From contig CM046853.1 in the NCBI GenBank assembly GCA_025617745.1, forward strand, positions 56,877,233-56,941,232: a stretch of DNA of 64,000 nt, given 5' to 3'. Every line of letters starts with the position of its first letter. The stretch's first letter is position 1. The DNA is from Heliocidaris erythrogramma. Lineage: Eukaryota; Echinodermata; Echinoidea; Camarodonta; Echinometridae. A model generated the notes under the pieces. It saw nothing but the letters and a program-made list of their open reading frames with translations, was not told where the DNA came from and made no database searches. Below are positions 47,570 through 56,100 of this stretch, in pieces. The translations under genes were made by a program, and so were the position numbers.

Positions 47570-47822
47570 TATTGTGATTAACCAGAATAAAAAGCTTAAA
47601 ATAACATGTTAATTGACCTCTTTGACATTTGACCTTACAACTTATAACCCAAAAGTCTGATCACTTTATCTCCTCTCAGTCATGAATACGAAATAGTTGA
47701 GATACATGTATGGTGATAACAAGGCTAAAAAACACATATGACCTCTATGACCTACCACCTACATGAACAAAAATCTAATCAGTTCGTCTCACTACGGTGA
47801 TGCATACTAATTCCAAGTTTGA
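47570..47822 (+). repeat. Dispersed copy of the 43.7 kb repeat
   Basis: AACCAGAATAAAAAGC, AATAACATGTTAATTGACCT, CCCAAAAGTCTGATCA and CTAATCAGTTCGTCTCA occur here in the same order as at 43.70-43.95 kb, with perhaps 10-15% divergence by eye. Confidence 0.8.
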
Positions 47823-47862
47823 AGCATCTCCTCTGAAGGCATGCTATCAAATATTGCATCTG
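47823..47862 (-). pseudogene. Partial duplicate of the 47.4 kb hnRNP exon and acceptor
   Basis: Forty bases match 47425-47464 of the true exon and acceptor with two differences. Read as protein they would start AIFDSMPSEEML before leaving homology. The polypyrimidine tract that should lie upstream is displaced by a 4-kb retrotransposon. Its counterpart intron sequence is found on the far side, at 51878-51960. Confidence 0.8.
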
Positions 47863-48393
47863 CATCGAAAGTATATGTATGTATATATGTATATATATTT
47901 ATATATGTATTTTTTTTCTTATACGGGGGGTGCATTTATTTTTTATTTTGTTTTAAATTTTTATTCTCTTGGAAGTTATTAGCTGTGCTAAAAAAAATGT
48001 TCTTCTTCTTCTTCTTTGGTTTCACCTTATTACACTGTCATATTTTTTCCTCAAATTCACTACATACTCAAATTTCCAGTGGGCAGTCGCAACCACCATG
48101 CCGTATTTCGTGTGTAGTCGTAGTCTCGTCATATTTCAACGCTTATTTACGCCAACAGAGACACTGTTTATGTTGTTTTCAGGCTTGTTTTATGTTGTTA
48201 TCATGTTTGTCTCATGTTCCTTTTGTGTTTGTTTTACTTCCGTTTCTATTAGCTGCATGTTCCTGCTTCAATACTTACGCTTACTTAACCTTACACGGCA
48301 AAGTGTGCTCTTGAAGGGAGATAGCGCCAGTAACTTAGTTTATAATGTCGTTTTGTTATTACTTATTCTATTGGGGGAATTTCCTTTGTCAAC

Positions 48394-51246
48394 ATGATGA
48401 ACTTCAATACGTCTTTTGATTCCCTCATTAATGACGACCTATTTAATATGTTAAGACCAGATAATTCTGATAATAGCATTCATACTACATATAAATACGA
48501 TTGTACTGCAGATAATATCAATAGATCCTCTGATGAACTTGTCCTTAATCTTGATGATAGTGATCCAGCCCAAGGTGCTCTTTCAACATACATTACAAAT
48601 AATCAGTTTCATAATATTACCAAAGATTTTAATATAAACACATTTTCCTTACTACATCTTAATATTAGAAGTCTGAAAAAGCATTTTGATGAATTACAAT
48701 TACTTTTAAATAATTCCCCTAAACAACTCTCTATAATCGGTCTAACTGAAACATGGTTGTCCCATGATGTTAACCAACCCTTTTCCCTCGATAATTACAA
48801 TCTCATTTTCAATAATAGGCAAGGGAGAGTTGGGGGTGGCGTCTCAATATACTTGCTTAAAAAGTTCAATTACATAACTCATAATAATATTTCTGTAAGT
48901 AATAACGTTGTAGAATCACTATTTATTGAGATCATAATTCCTGGGAGAAAGAATATTATAGTTGGCGTGGTTTATCGTCCCCCAAATTCTAATGTTAATG
49001 ATTTCCTAGTGTATTTATCTGGCTTGTTTCATGATCCCATTTTCATTAACAAAGACTGTTTTATCATGGGAGATTATAATATAAACTTATTGAATAATGA
49101 TACTCGCGTTTCTCATGACTTTCTTGAAACATTTTTAGCCGCCTCGTTCTTGCCCCTTATCTCTAAACCTACCCGTGTCTCAAATAATTCAGCCACCCTT
49201 ATTGATAACATATTTTCTAACGTCATCCCTCATCCTAACTCGCATATTATTCTTTCTGACATTACAGACCACTATCCCATTATGACTTATTATAATATTT
49301 CACAATCTGCCTTTAACCCCCGTTCCCATCACCTCCGGCGTAAAGTCACTCATGAAAGTGTTGCTCGTCTAGGAGCTAGTCTTGAAAACACAAATTGGTC
49401 GTCTGTTTATAATGATAATGACGTTGATTCAAGTTATGAAAATTTTTGCCATATCTTAAATGAAAAGCTAGATAATTGTATTCCTTTACAAAGAGATAAC
49501 CGTAATAACTACAAGAAATCTCCTAGACTCCCATGGATCAGCAAATCGCTTCTACGTTCAATTAACAAAAAGAATACTCTATATTATAAATATAAATCCA
49601 CTGGTACAGATATATCATGCAAGAAATACACTACATATAAAAATGCTTTACTGTCAATTATTCGTTTTGAAAAGAAGAAATACTTTGTAAATCGATTAGC
49701 ATTACATAAACATGACATGCAAGGAACTTGGAAAATTTTAAAACAAGCAATGAATGTATCGAATAATAATAGTAATATTACTCAAATAAAATGTAATAAT
49801 GAATTTATTGAAGACCCTCTCACCATAGCTAATATTTTTAATAATCATTTTACCTCGATTGGAGACAACCTTGCGCATAATATTCCTCCATCTAATAAAA
49901 CTTGTGCAGATTTTTTAGGTCCTCGTATTCCAAATTCCATATTTCTTAATCCAACACACAAATCTGAGATTATATCTTTCGTTTCTCACCTAGACAATAA
50001 GAAAAGCTCTGGATATGATGGGTTTAACAATTTCATTTTAAAACGTATCATTCTTTTGATAGTTGACCCGTTGGTTCATATATTTAATTTGTCATTATCA
50101 AATGGTCAATTTCCCACGCCTATGAAAATTGCAAAAGTTATTCCCCTTTATAAAAAAGGAGATGCACTAGATGTTAATAATTATCGCCCCATATCTCTTC
50201 TTTCTGTTTTTTCAAAAATTTTGGAAAAAATAATTTACACTCGAATGGTTTCATTTTTTAAAAAACACAACATACTCTCTGACACGCAATTTGGTTTTAG
50301 GGAAAAACACAGTACTGTACATTCGTTATTATCTTTTCTTCAAAAAGCAGCCCATTCCATTGATCATTCTTCACATATGATAGGTATTTTCCTGGACTAT
50401 TCCAAGGCCTTCGACACGATAAATCACGACATTTTACTTTATAAACTTGCTCATTATGGTGTTCGTGGGATGGCCTTGGAGTGGTTCAGGAGCTATCTTT
50501 CTAACCGCAAGCAATTCGTTTATTTGAATGACCAGTCATCTGAATTATGTAGCATAACATGTGGAGTGCCACAAGGAAGTCTACTTGGTCCATTATTATT
50601 TATCATATACATTAATGATTTCTCTAGATCATCTGATATTTTATCATTCGTTCTTTTCGCTGATGATACAAATCTATTTTTTTCTCACAAAGATCCCCTT
50701 TCACTTGCTAAAATAGTAAATAATGAATTGAATATGGTTTTACAATGGATACGAGCTAATAAATTATCGCTTAATTTTCAAAAAACAAAATATATGCTGT
50801 TCAGCAATTCTATAAATGTTTTACCCCTTAATATATATTTTGGAGAAACTTTACTGGAATCTGTATCTTCCATTAAGTTTCTAGGAGTAACTGTTGATAA
50901 CAAATTATCATGGAAAGATCACATAGACAAGACATGCAAAACAATATCCCGCAACATTGGTGTCATAAATAGAGTCAAATCACATCTCCCGTTAGAATCT
51001 TTATTAATACTATACTATTCTATGATCCTACCTTATTTAAATTACAGCTTGCTAGCCTGGGGCAGTGCACATTCGACCTTTCTGGAAAGAATACTATTAT
51101 TACAAAAAAGGGTCATTCGCATTATTTGTAATTCTAATTTCCGTTCTCATTCTGATCCTTTGTTCCTTAAAACTAAGATATTAAAGATAAATGATTTATA
51201 CCTTTTTCAATTAAGATTCCAACCTACTTGTTTCATTTTGTCTTAG
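48394..51246 (+). CDS. Endonuclease-reverse transcriptase of a non-LTR retrotransposon
   Basis: 950 codons from tandem ATGs at 48394. The N-terminal half has apurinic-type endonuclease landmarks: LLHLNIRSLKKHF, IGLTETWLS, GGVSIYLL, VVYRPPNSN, IMGDYNINLL and SDITDHYPI. The reverse transcriptase follows: YRPISLLSVFSKILEK, FGFREKHST, FLDYSKAFDTINHDIL, GVPQGSLLGPLLFIIYIND and the catalytic FADDTNLFF; then FLGVTVDNKLSWKDHI. The enzyme would nick target DNA and copy its own RNA from the nick. The frame is intact, but the C-terminus stops after NDLYLFQLRFQPTCF, shorter than relatives that continue for several dozen residues. A small 3' deletion or frameshift probably removed the end, so activity is doubtful. 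Confidence 0.9.
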   Translation: MMNFNTSFDSLINDDLFNMLRPDNSDNSIHTTYKYDCTADNINRSSDELVLNLDDSDPAQGALSTYITNNQFHNITKDFNINTFSLLHLNIRSLKKHFDELQLLLNNSPKQLSIIGLTETWLSHDVNQPFSLDNYNLIFNNRQGRVGGGVSIYLLKKFNYITHNNISVSNNVVESLFIEIIIPGRKNIIVGVVYRPPNSNVNDFLVYLSGLFHDPIFINKDCFIMGDYNINLLNNDTRVSHDFLETFLAASFLPLISKPTRVSNNSATLIDNIFSNVIPHPNSHIILSDITDHYPIMTYYNISQSAFNPRSHHLRRKVTHESVARLGASLENTNWSSVYNDNDVDSSYENFCHILNEKLDNCIPLQRDNRNNYKKSPRLPWISKSLLRSINKKNTLYYKYKSTGTDISCKKYTTYKNALLSIIRFEKKKYFVNRLALHKHDMQGTWKILKQAMNVSNNNSNITQIKCNNEFIEDPLTIANIFNNHFTSIGDNLAHNIPPSNKTCADFLGPRIPNSIFLNPTHKSEIISFVSHLDNKKSSGYDGFNNFILKRIILLIVDPLVHIFNLSLSNGQFPTPMKIAKVIPLYKKGDALDVNNYRPISLLSVFSKILEKIIYTRMVSFFKKHNILSDTQFGFREKHSTVHSLLSFLQKAAHSIDHSSHMIGIFLDYSKAFDTINHDILLYKLAHYGVRGMALEWFRSYLSNRKQFVYLNDQSSELCSITCGVPQGSLLGPLLFIIYINDFSRSSDILSFVLFADDTNLFFSHKDPLSLAKIVNNELNMVLQWIRANKLSLNFQKTKYMLFSNSINVLPLNIYFGETLLESVSSIKFLGVTVDNKLSWKDHIDKTCKTISRNIGVINRVKSHLPLESLLILYYSMILPYLNYSLLAWGSAHSTFLERILLLQKRVIRIICNSNFRSHSDPLFLKTKILKINDLYLFQLRFQPTCFILS

Positions 51247-51852
51247 GTCATCAAGTTTTTCACAATCTACTGTAGGTGGGTGCTTCTATCCACCTCTCTC
51301 CGCTTCCTTTATTAATTTTGCTTCATTTTGAACTTGTGTATGCAGCCTTCTCTCTCTCTCTCTCCCTCTATCTCTCTTATTACATCTCCGTCTTTTCTCA
51401 ACTATTATATTTTGTTGTGTTTGTTTTGTTTTGTCTTGTTTTCTCTTGTTTTGTCATGTACCGTCCTATCATGTATATCGTCCGAATTCCACCAGGTTCA
51501 TATCCCATAGAAATTATGCGTTGCGTCTCTGTTGGCCTCTTAACATATTTTATAACCTAACAACGAGTGAAATTCAGTGATCAGTTTTGCTTTTTTTTTG
51601 TCTTATTTTTTACTATGTTAATATTCTTTGAGGGATCCATGATTTACAAGCAATGCTTTTTAGTGGATTCCTCCATTTCCGCAGAGAGTAGAGGAAAACA
51701 AAAAAGAAAATGCAATGTTTTTTTTTTTTTTTTTCCTCTTAATTATAATAATGTTATTTTCCATTCATTTAATTGTCATAATTACTGGTTATCGTGTTAT
51801 TTTGTTAAAATGCACTTTGATATGTACCTTTCTGTTGGAAATGAAAATAAAA

Positions 51853-51877
51853 TTGAATTGAATTGAATTGAATTGAA
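51853..51877 (+). repeat. (TTGAA)n 3' terminal repeat of the retrotransposon
   Basis: Four to five tandem TTGAA/AATTG pentamers follow AATAAAA and abut the ATCTG target duplication. Confidence 0.9.
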
Positions 51878-52460
51878 ATCTGAACACAAAAAAGTATGAG
51901 AAAATATTGAATTAAGGCATTGTTTGCTACCCCTCCCATCTGTTATTCTAAAAACTGAATTACCATTAGCTTGATCACAGATATTTGTACAAGATTCAAC
52001 CAAGCAAACAATATTCAGTCCAGTAATGAGAATAAGCAGTATCTACCAGGATGACTGCTCTACGGTTATTACTATTTTATCAAACATTTCACCATGACAT
52101 TAATAAATTCCTCAAATACTCGTTTTTTAATCAACCTAAAACAATCACACAACCTGTACAAAATAAAGGCACATTTTGACATTGATGTTTGGGATTTTGA
52201 AGTAGTACTGAAAATGAGAAACCGTCCTGACTGAAGTTCCTGCTAGACCAAACAACTATTAATCAAGGCAGTGTAACCTTCCCCGACTTTTTAATATAAC
52301 ACATTGCAACACTAATCTATCCCTTGTCAAAAAAAAAAAAAATTATAACCTTCAACAAGTAATTCAAATTGCCAAATCCTCCAAAATTGTTGTGTTTGTC
52401 TCGCTTGGTGTACAATGAACTTTAGTGGCATGGTCAAATTTTGAATATCATAGCACTTAC
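51878..52460. other. hnRNP intron, including duplicated intron segment
   Basis: 51878-51960 matches the true intron at 47462-47540 (ATCTGAACACAAA, GGCATTGyTTGyTACCCCTC). The remainder has no recognisable feature. Confidence 0.7.
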
Positions 52461-53201
52461 CATCCCATTTGTCCATTGCTCCAAAACCTTGTGCCTCCCT
52501 TCTTGGAGGTCCAGATGAAGATCCTCTCCCTTCTCTTGGTCCACCTGGTCCTCTGGAGCCCATGCCCATCGAGTCCCCTGGCATTCTATGCATATCTGGT
52601 CCTGGCAGTCCTCTTGGCCCCATGCCTGGAACCCTATCCATCATTCTTTCTCGATCCATCATTCTTTCTCGATCCATTCCCATTGGCCCTTCTGGTCGCA
52701 TTGGTCCTCTTGGTCCCATAGGTCCCCGAGGGCCCATTGGGCCATCTGGTCCCAAGTCAAAAGGTGGTCTATCCATACCAAAACCTGGGTCAAAATCCCT
52801 ATCTGGTCCACCTCGCATTGGACCATCGTGCATACCCCTCATATCGTCTCTTCCAAAATCTCTTCCACCGCCATCAGGCCCCCATTTGCCCCCACCCCTT
52901 GCCCCATCTCTTCTTCCACTGCGACCTCCTCCACCACGACCCCCTCCTCCTCCTCCTCCACCACCACGGCCTCCTCCTCCTCCACCACCACGGCCCCCTC
53001 CTCCTCCACCACCACGGCCCCCTCCTCCTCCTCCTCTTCCTCCACGACCTCCTGCTCCTCCTCCATGCCCAACTCCTTGACCTCCTTTGCCCTTCTCCTC
53101 AGATCTTGGAACTGTAGGTGCTGTATCTCTCCGCAGTTGCTCTTTTTCAATGGCTCTCTTCACCTCTACCCTTCTCCCAAGGAAATTGTGATATTTCATT
53201 C
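52461..53201 (-). CDS. hnRNP A/B-like gene, end of RRM2 plus RGG-rich exon
   Basis: Acceptor ATTCCTTTTCTAG at 53203-53202; donor TGGGATG-GTAAGT at 52460. The first two nucleotides complete Gly, then MKYHNFLGRRVEVKRAIEKE closes RRM2. This matches the KYHxxNGxxxEVxKA end of hnRNP A RRM2. Next is a charged linker with KGKGGQGVGHGG, then about 45 residues of (RGGGGGG)n. These are followed by DGGGRDFGRDDMRGM, a GPMGPRGPMGPRGPM repeat, MDRERMMDRERMMDR, and GPGGPREGRGSSSGPPRRE. RGG boxes bind RNA and are methylated on Arg in this family. The pure GGN codon run makes the exon prone to length change. Antisense Pro- and Ser/Thr-rich ORFs of about 200 codons are shadows of this exon. Confidence 0.88.
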
Positions 53202-53498
53202 CTAGAAAAGGAATCAGAGAAAAAATAAAGGTGAATAAGCACACTGTCAAGACATAAACAAATACTTTTGTTGCCTCATCCATAAAACACAGAGTTGGTC
53301 AAGGTCATCTATACCTACTTGCATACAGTGTGTATGAAGAATGTATTATTCTCAACAACTTCTAACAGACAAATGTCTGTAAGCATCAACATTTATTTCA
53401 AACCAATATAAAACTAAATAATGCAGGACTACATTATCAAATTTCACCTATAACTTGATATCTAATCAGACACATTTCTAGCTAAATTGAGTGCTTAC

Positions 53499-53730
53499 CC
53501 ACAACCTCCCCCACAATCTGCTTTGATGCAAAGGTGACGAAGGCAAATCCTCTTGGCTTTCCATTCTTTTCGTTGGGTGGGATCTCAGCTTCTATTACTT
53601 CCCCATATTTGGCGAAACCCTCTCTCAAGGACTGCTCTGTGGTGGATTCGGGAATGCCCCCAACAAAGATCCGAGTCGTGTTTTCATTGGGTATGGCGGC
53701 CTTCAATAAGGCGGCTTTAGAACGGCTGGG
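53499..53730 (-). CDS. hnRNP A/B-like gene, RRM2 exon
   Basis: Acceptor TTGTTGTTCCTCTAG at 53732-53731; donor GTTGTGG-GTAAGC at 53498. It opens PSRSKAALLKAAIPNENTT, then RNP2 RIFVGGI and RNP1 KPRGFAFVTF, ending SKQIVGEVV plus one nucleotide of Gly. The spacing and the GGIPESTTEQSLREGFAKYG segment match hnRNP A-type RRM2. RRM2 is split across this intron. The entry phase is 0, matching the end of the RRM1 exon. Confidence 0.9.
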
Positions 53731-53992
53731 CTAGAGGAACAACAAAAGAAAAGGCTGAATCAACTACAACCAGTTTTTACTTGGCCAGTCTTACATCCTC
53801 ATCAAACAATGTTCACAGTTTATTTGATATAAGTATAAAATAAAGTCTTTCTGATTAATAACAAGTAGTTTGTAATTTATCACAGAAAAGAAACAGGATA
53901 CTTAATATTTAATACAAACTGTTCTATTCAGTCTTGCTCACCTGTCATTCAATTTTAAACATAATCACAGTATGCAATTTCATTAACGTTAC

Positions 53993-54283
53993 CTCGCCTT
54001 CTGTTATTCTCTTTATCTCCACGCTTTTTCCATCCACCGAGATGCGCATATCTGGATGGGCATCTATAACAGCTTCCATCATGTAGGCTTTGCTGAAGGT
54101 GACAAAGCCGAAGCCCTTGGGCTTGTGATCGGCCCCTCTGACAAAGAGAACATCTACAAGGTGGCCGTACGGGAGGAAAGTTTCGTAGAGGTGCTTCTCT
54201 GAACTTTGGCTTCGGAGACCACCTACAAACAGTTTCCTATCATTGACGGGTTCATCAATTTCCCTGTAGATAGCGTCGAATTC
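53993..54283 (-). CDS. hnRNP A/B-like gene, RRM1 exon
   Basis: Acceptor TTTCTTTCCTTGTTGCTACAG at 54286-54284; donor GGCGAG-GTAACG at 53992. 97 codons, phase 0 at both ends. It reads EFDAIYREIDEPVNDR, then RNP2 KLFVGGL, SSEKHLYETFLPYGHLVDV, RNP1 KPKGFGFVTF, and ends SVDGKSVEIKRITEGE. The aromatic RNP residues that stack on RNA are present. The N-terminus and start codon must lie in an upstream exon not found here. An in-frame CTG/TTG-rich intron segment can look like a start but is the polypyrimidine tract. Confidence 0.9.
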
Positions 54284-55060
54284 CTGTAGCAACAAGGAAA
54301 GAAAAATTTCATATCATGATATATAAAAAATAGGATAAGGTGTCTAATTTTAGTTTTAATTCAGCTTTCAAAATCAATCTTTAAGTTAGGTTTAGCAAGT
54401 ATGGTACTGTGACCAAATTTGCAGACAGTCTCTATCTTGCGAGTTCTGTAATATTTCAAATGTCTGACACCACCAATAGAAAGAGTAACATAAAATCACC
54501 TTGTCTCTAGATTTTCTGTGAAAGTGCATAAGATTTGTCAAGACATTGTTGAAAGACTGCAAATTGTGCATGCCTTCTGAAAAAAATGCGACCTAACCAA
54601 TAGATGTCTAGAAATCTTCATTTAGATGATACCATCGAAACTTTAAGTAAAAATTGATATTTTCACATTATACAATATTTTGCCTTTCAATTTATGCAAT
54701 CACTCTGCCTTTTCATGGATTCTCATTTTGGATAAACCATCTGTAAATTCTCATGCATAAACTTTGGACTCTTTCCTTTTTTGGGGGACCTTTTGTATAG
54801 TTTCGATTCGCACATGCTGTCGCCATCTTAAATCTGCATGACAAGAGGAGGCATGGATACACAAACACTGGTGAGTTCTCACAAATTTCTTATACTATAT
54901 TTTTGTTTTGTTTTTTAAAAAATATTTACAATTATTTCAACACAAACATTCCAAAAGTTTCCCTAGGAAGAGATGGTGTGGTGAAGAACCTGTCAGTCGC
55001 GGGAGTTATCAGGTGCGCAGTTAGATTGGCGGAATAAAACACCTAGCTTTGTGATGGAAA
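54284..55060. other. Upstream intron or 5' region of the hnRNP gene
   Basis: A minus-strand AAGATGGCGACAGCATGTGC at about 54,835 has a good start context. However, its frame has no matching phase-0 donor before a stop, so I do not use it as the initiator. Confidence 0.35.
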
Positions 55061-55404
55061 CAAAAAAAAATAGATCTAAATATCACCATTTCCCACATAC
55101 TGTGAGCAATGCAAACCACCCTTGGAGTTTGCTAAATGGGTTACCTTCCAGGATCAACTAAGATTGTAAAAATTGAATGAATAAAAAAGAAAAAAAATAC
55201 AAAAATCTGCAGTTTTTTTTTACCTCGACATATATACAAGTTACACATGCAAGGTAAAAAAACCTGCCATTTTTTTTCTTTTTTATTCATTCATTTTTAC
55301 AATCCTAGTTGATCCTGGAAGGTAACCCATTTAGCAAACTCTGAAGGTGGTTTGCATGGCTCACAGTATGTGGGAAATGGTGATATTTAGATTTATTTTT
55401 TTTG
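55061..55404. mobile_element. Hairpin element with arms of about 125 bp
   Basis: The left arm (AAATATCACCATTTCCCACA, GGTTACCTTCCAGGATCAAC, TGAATGAATAAAAAAG) is mirrored almost perfectly by the right arm (CTTTTTTATTCATTCA, GTTGATCCTGGAAGGTAACC, TGTGGGAAATGGTGATATTT). A loop of about 80 bp separates them. Fold-back transposon; no coding. Confidence 0.85.
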
Positions 55405-55599
55405 TGGATAGTTCTCTCTACAGTACACATGACGGTATATGGATCCCACTCATGGCTACATTACTGTAAAATAGTTGGTATTTTCTGTCGCATGTACTAA
55501 AGGTATGGGGAGAAAAATAAGATAAATATTTTAAATACTTGCTTTCAAATTCAGCCCTTAAAACTCTCACTCCTACAGGTACATGTACCTCAAATGGCC

Positions 55600-55872
55600 G
55601 TTAGGAAGAACTTTTGATATTTTCAGCAAAATCCAAAGTCAAAATCTTGTCCAAAACCGGAGAAATCCCCGCCGATTTGTTTCGCAGTCGCATGTTGTTT
55701 ACATACTGCAGATGTCTTAGACTAAAATCGGCCAATAAAGCGCACATCGATCTTTACGATCGCGCACACAAAAAATCGGGACTTTTCCGTGTACACCATA
55801 GGGACCGAATTTTTAAGGACAAAAATCTTTTGGGGAGATGTCAGCACCCGCGGCGACCACGAAATGAACACA
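55600..55872. promoter_or_regulatory. CpG-containing candidate promoter
   Basis: The segment is richer in CpG than its flanks (CGCACATCGATC, TTTACGATCGCGC, CCCGCGGCGACCACG). It lies between the minus-strand hnRNP gene and a plus-strand donor at 55951. A shared bidirectional promoter is an inference. Confidence 0.3.
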
Positions 55873-55950
55873 ATGACTCCGATAGCTCGTTTCGCGAGAA
55901 TCAACAGTAAATTACCGATTTCATTTTTGGAAATATCTTTTCCAACATCG
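55873..55950 (+). CDS. Candidate first coding exon, plus strand
   Basis: ATG at 55873 opens 26 codons (MTPIARFARINSKLPISFLE, ISFPTS) to ACATCG followed by the consensus donor GTGAGT at 55951, ending in phase 0. An upstream short ORF (ATGTCAGCACCC..., stop within ten codons) overlaps it. No downstream exon was identified, so this remains tentative; the exon could be entirely 5'UTR. Confidence 0.25.
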
Positions 55951-55964
55951 GTGAGTTGAATTGT

Positions 55965-56100
55965 ATTTCTAGGATATTTTGGGGTCGGTTTTTGTAAATG
56001 AAATGCTGATTTTGAGTGAATGTTGGTGACTTTTGTGCAGTGGTGTTTTAAAAAGTTGAGGTGTACATTCTACACACGGTATAGGAATGTAGCTATGAGT
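55965..56100 (+). repeat. Segment duplicated at 56.85-57.06 kb
   Basis: Shared words in the same order are AGATTTTGAGTG-like, AATGTTGGTGACTTTTGT, CAGTGGTGTTT, CTACACACG and GTAGCTATGA. The second copy is at about 56845-57060 and is diverged by small indels. Confidence 0.65.

Larger units (their letters stand above)
47863..51877 (+). mobile_element. CR1/L2-like non-LTR retrotransposon, nearly full length
   Basis: It is bounded by the direct repeat ATCTG (47858-47862 and 51878-51882). It has an AT-rich leader, one 950-codon endonuclease-reverse transcriptase ORF, a 630-bp trailer with pyrimidine-rich patches, and a 3' end of AATAAAATTGAA then TTGAA pentamers. Short 3' tandem repeats instead of poly(A) are typical of the CR1/L2 group. 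No separate ORF1 is evident. It lies in an hnRNP intron, antisense to the gene. Confidence 0.85.
42562..54283 (-). other. hnRNP A/B-like gene, seven coding exons, 5' end missing
   Basis: The exons at 54283-53993, 53730-53499, 53201-52461, 47461-47288, 46308-46213, 44769-44482 and 42593-42562 join with consistent phases (0,1,1,1,1,1) into 617 codons plus stop. The architecture is RRM1-RRM2, then a Gly/Arg-rich tail as in hnRNP A1/A2/A3 and insect squid/Hrb proteins. These proteins bind pre-mRNA and act in splicing and mRNA transport in the nucleus. The tail is longer than in human hnRNP A1 and has an unusual basic-aromatic exon. The first exon with the initiator ATG was not located; the CpG-rich segment at 55.6-55.95 kb is a possible promoter. 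Confidence 0.85.

Noticed and set aside
47841..48397. ORFs of 157 and 142 codons before the reverse transcriptase ORF, possible ORF1
   Set aside because: Phe/Leu/Cys-rich, overlapping in two frames, no coiled coil, RRM or zinc knuckle, and one begins in the duplicated exon outside the element.
52469..53205. Plus-strand ORFs of about 200 codons rich in Pro or Ser/Thr
   Set aside because: They are antisense shadows of the Gly/Arg-rich hnRNP exon; GGN codons read backwards as CCN/TCC keep several frames open.
54760..54850. Minus-strand AAGATGGCGACAGC as the hnRNP start exon
   Set aside because: Its open frame ends without a donor whose phase matches the RRM1 exon; only a weak GTTTAT site in the wrong phase is available.
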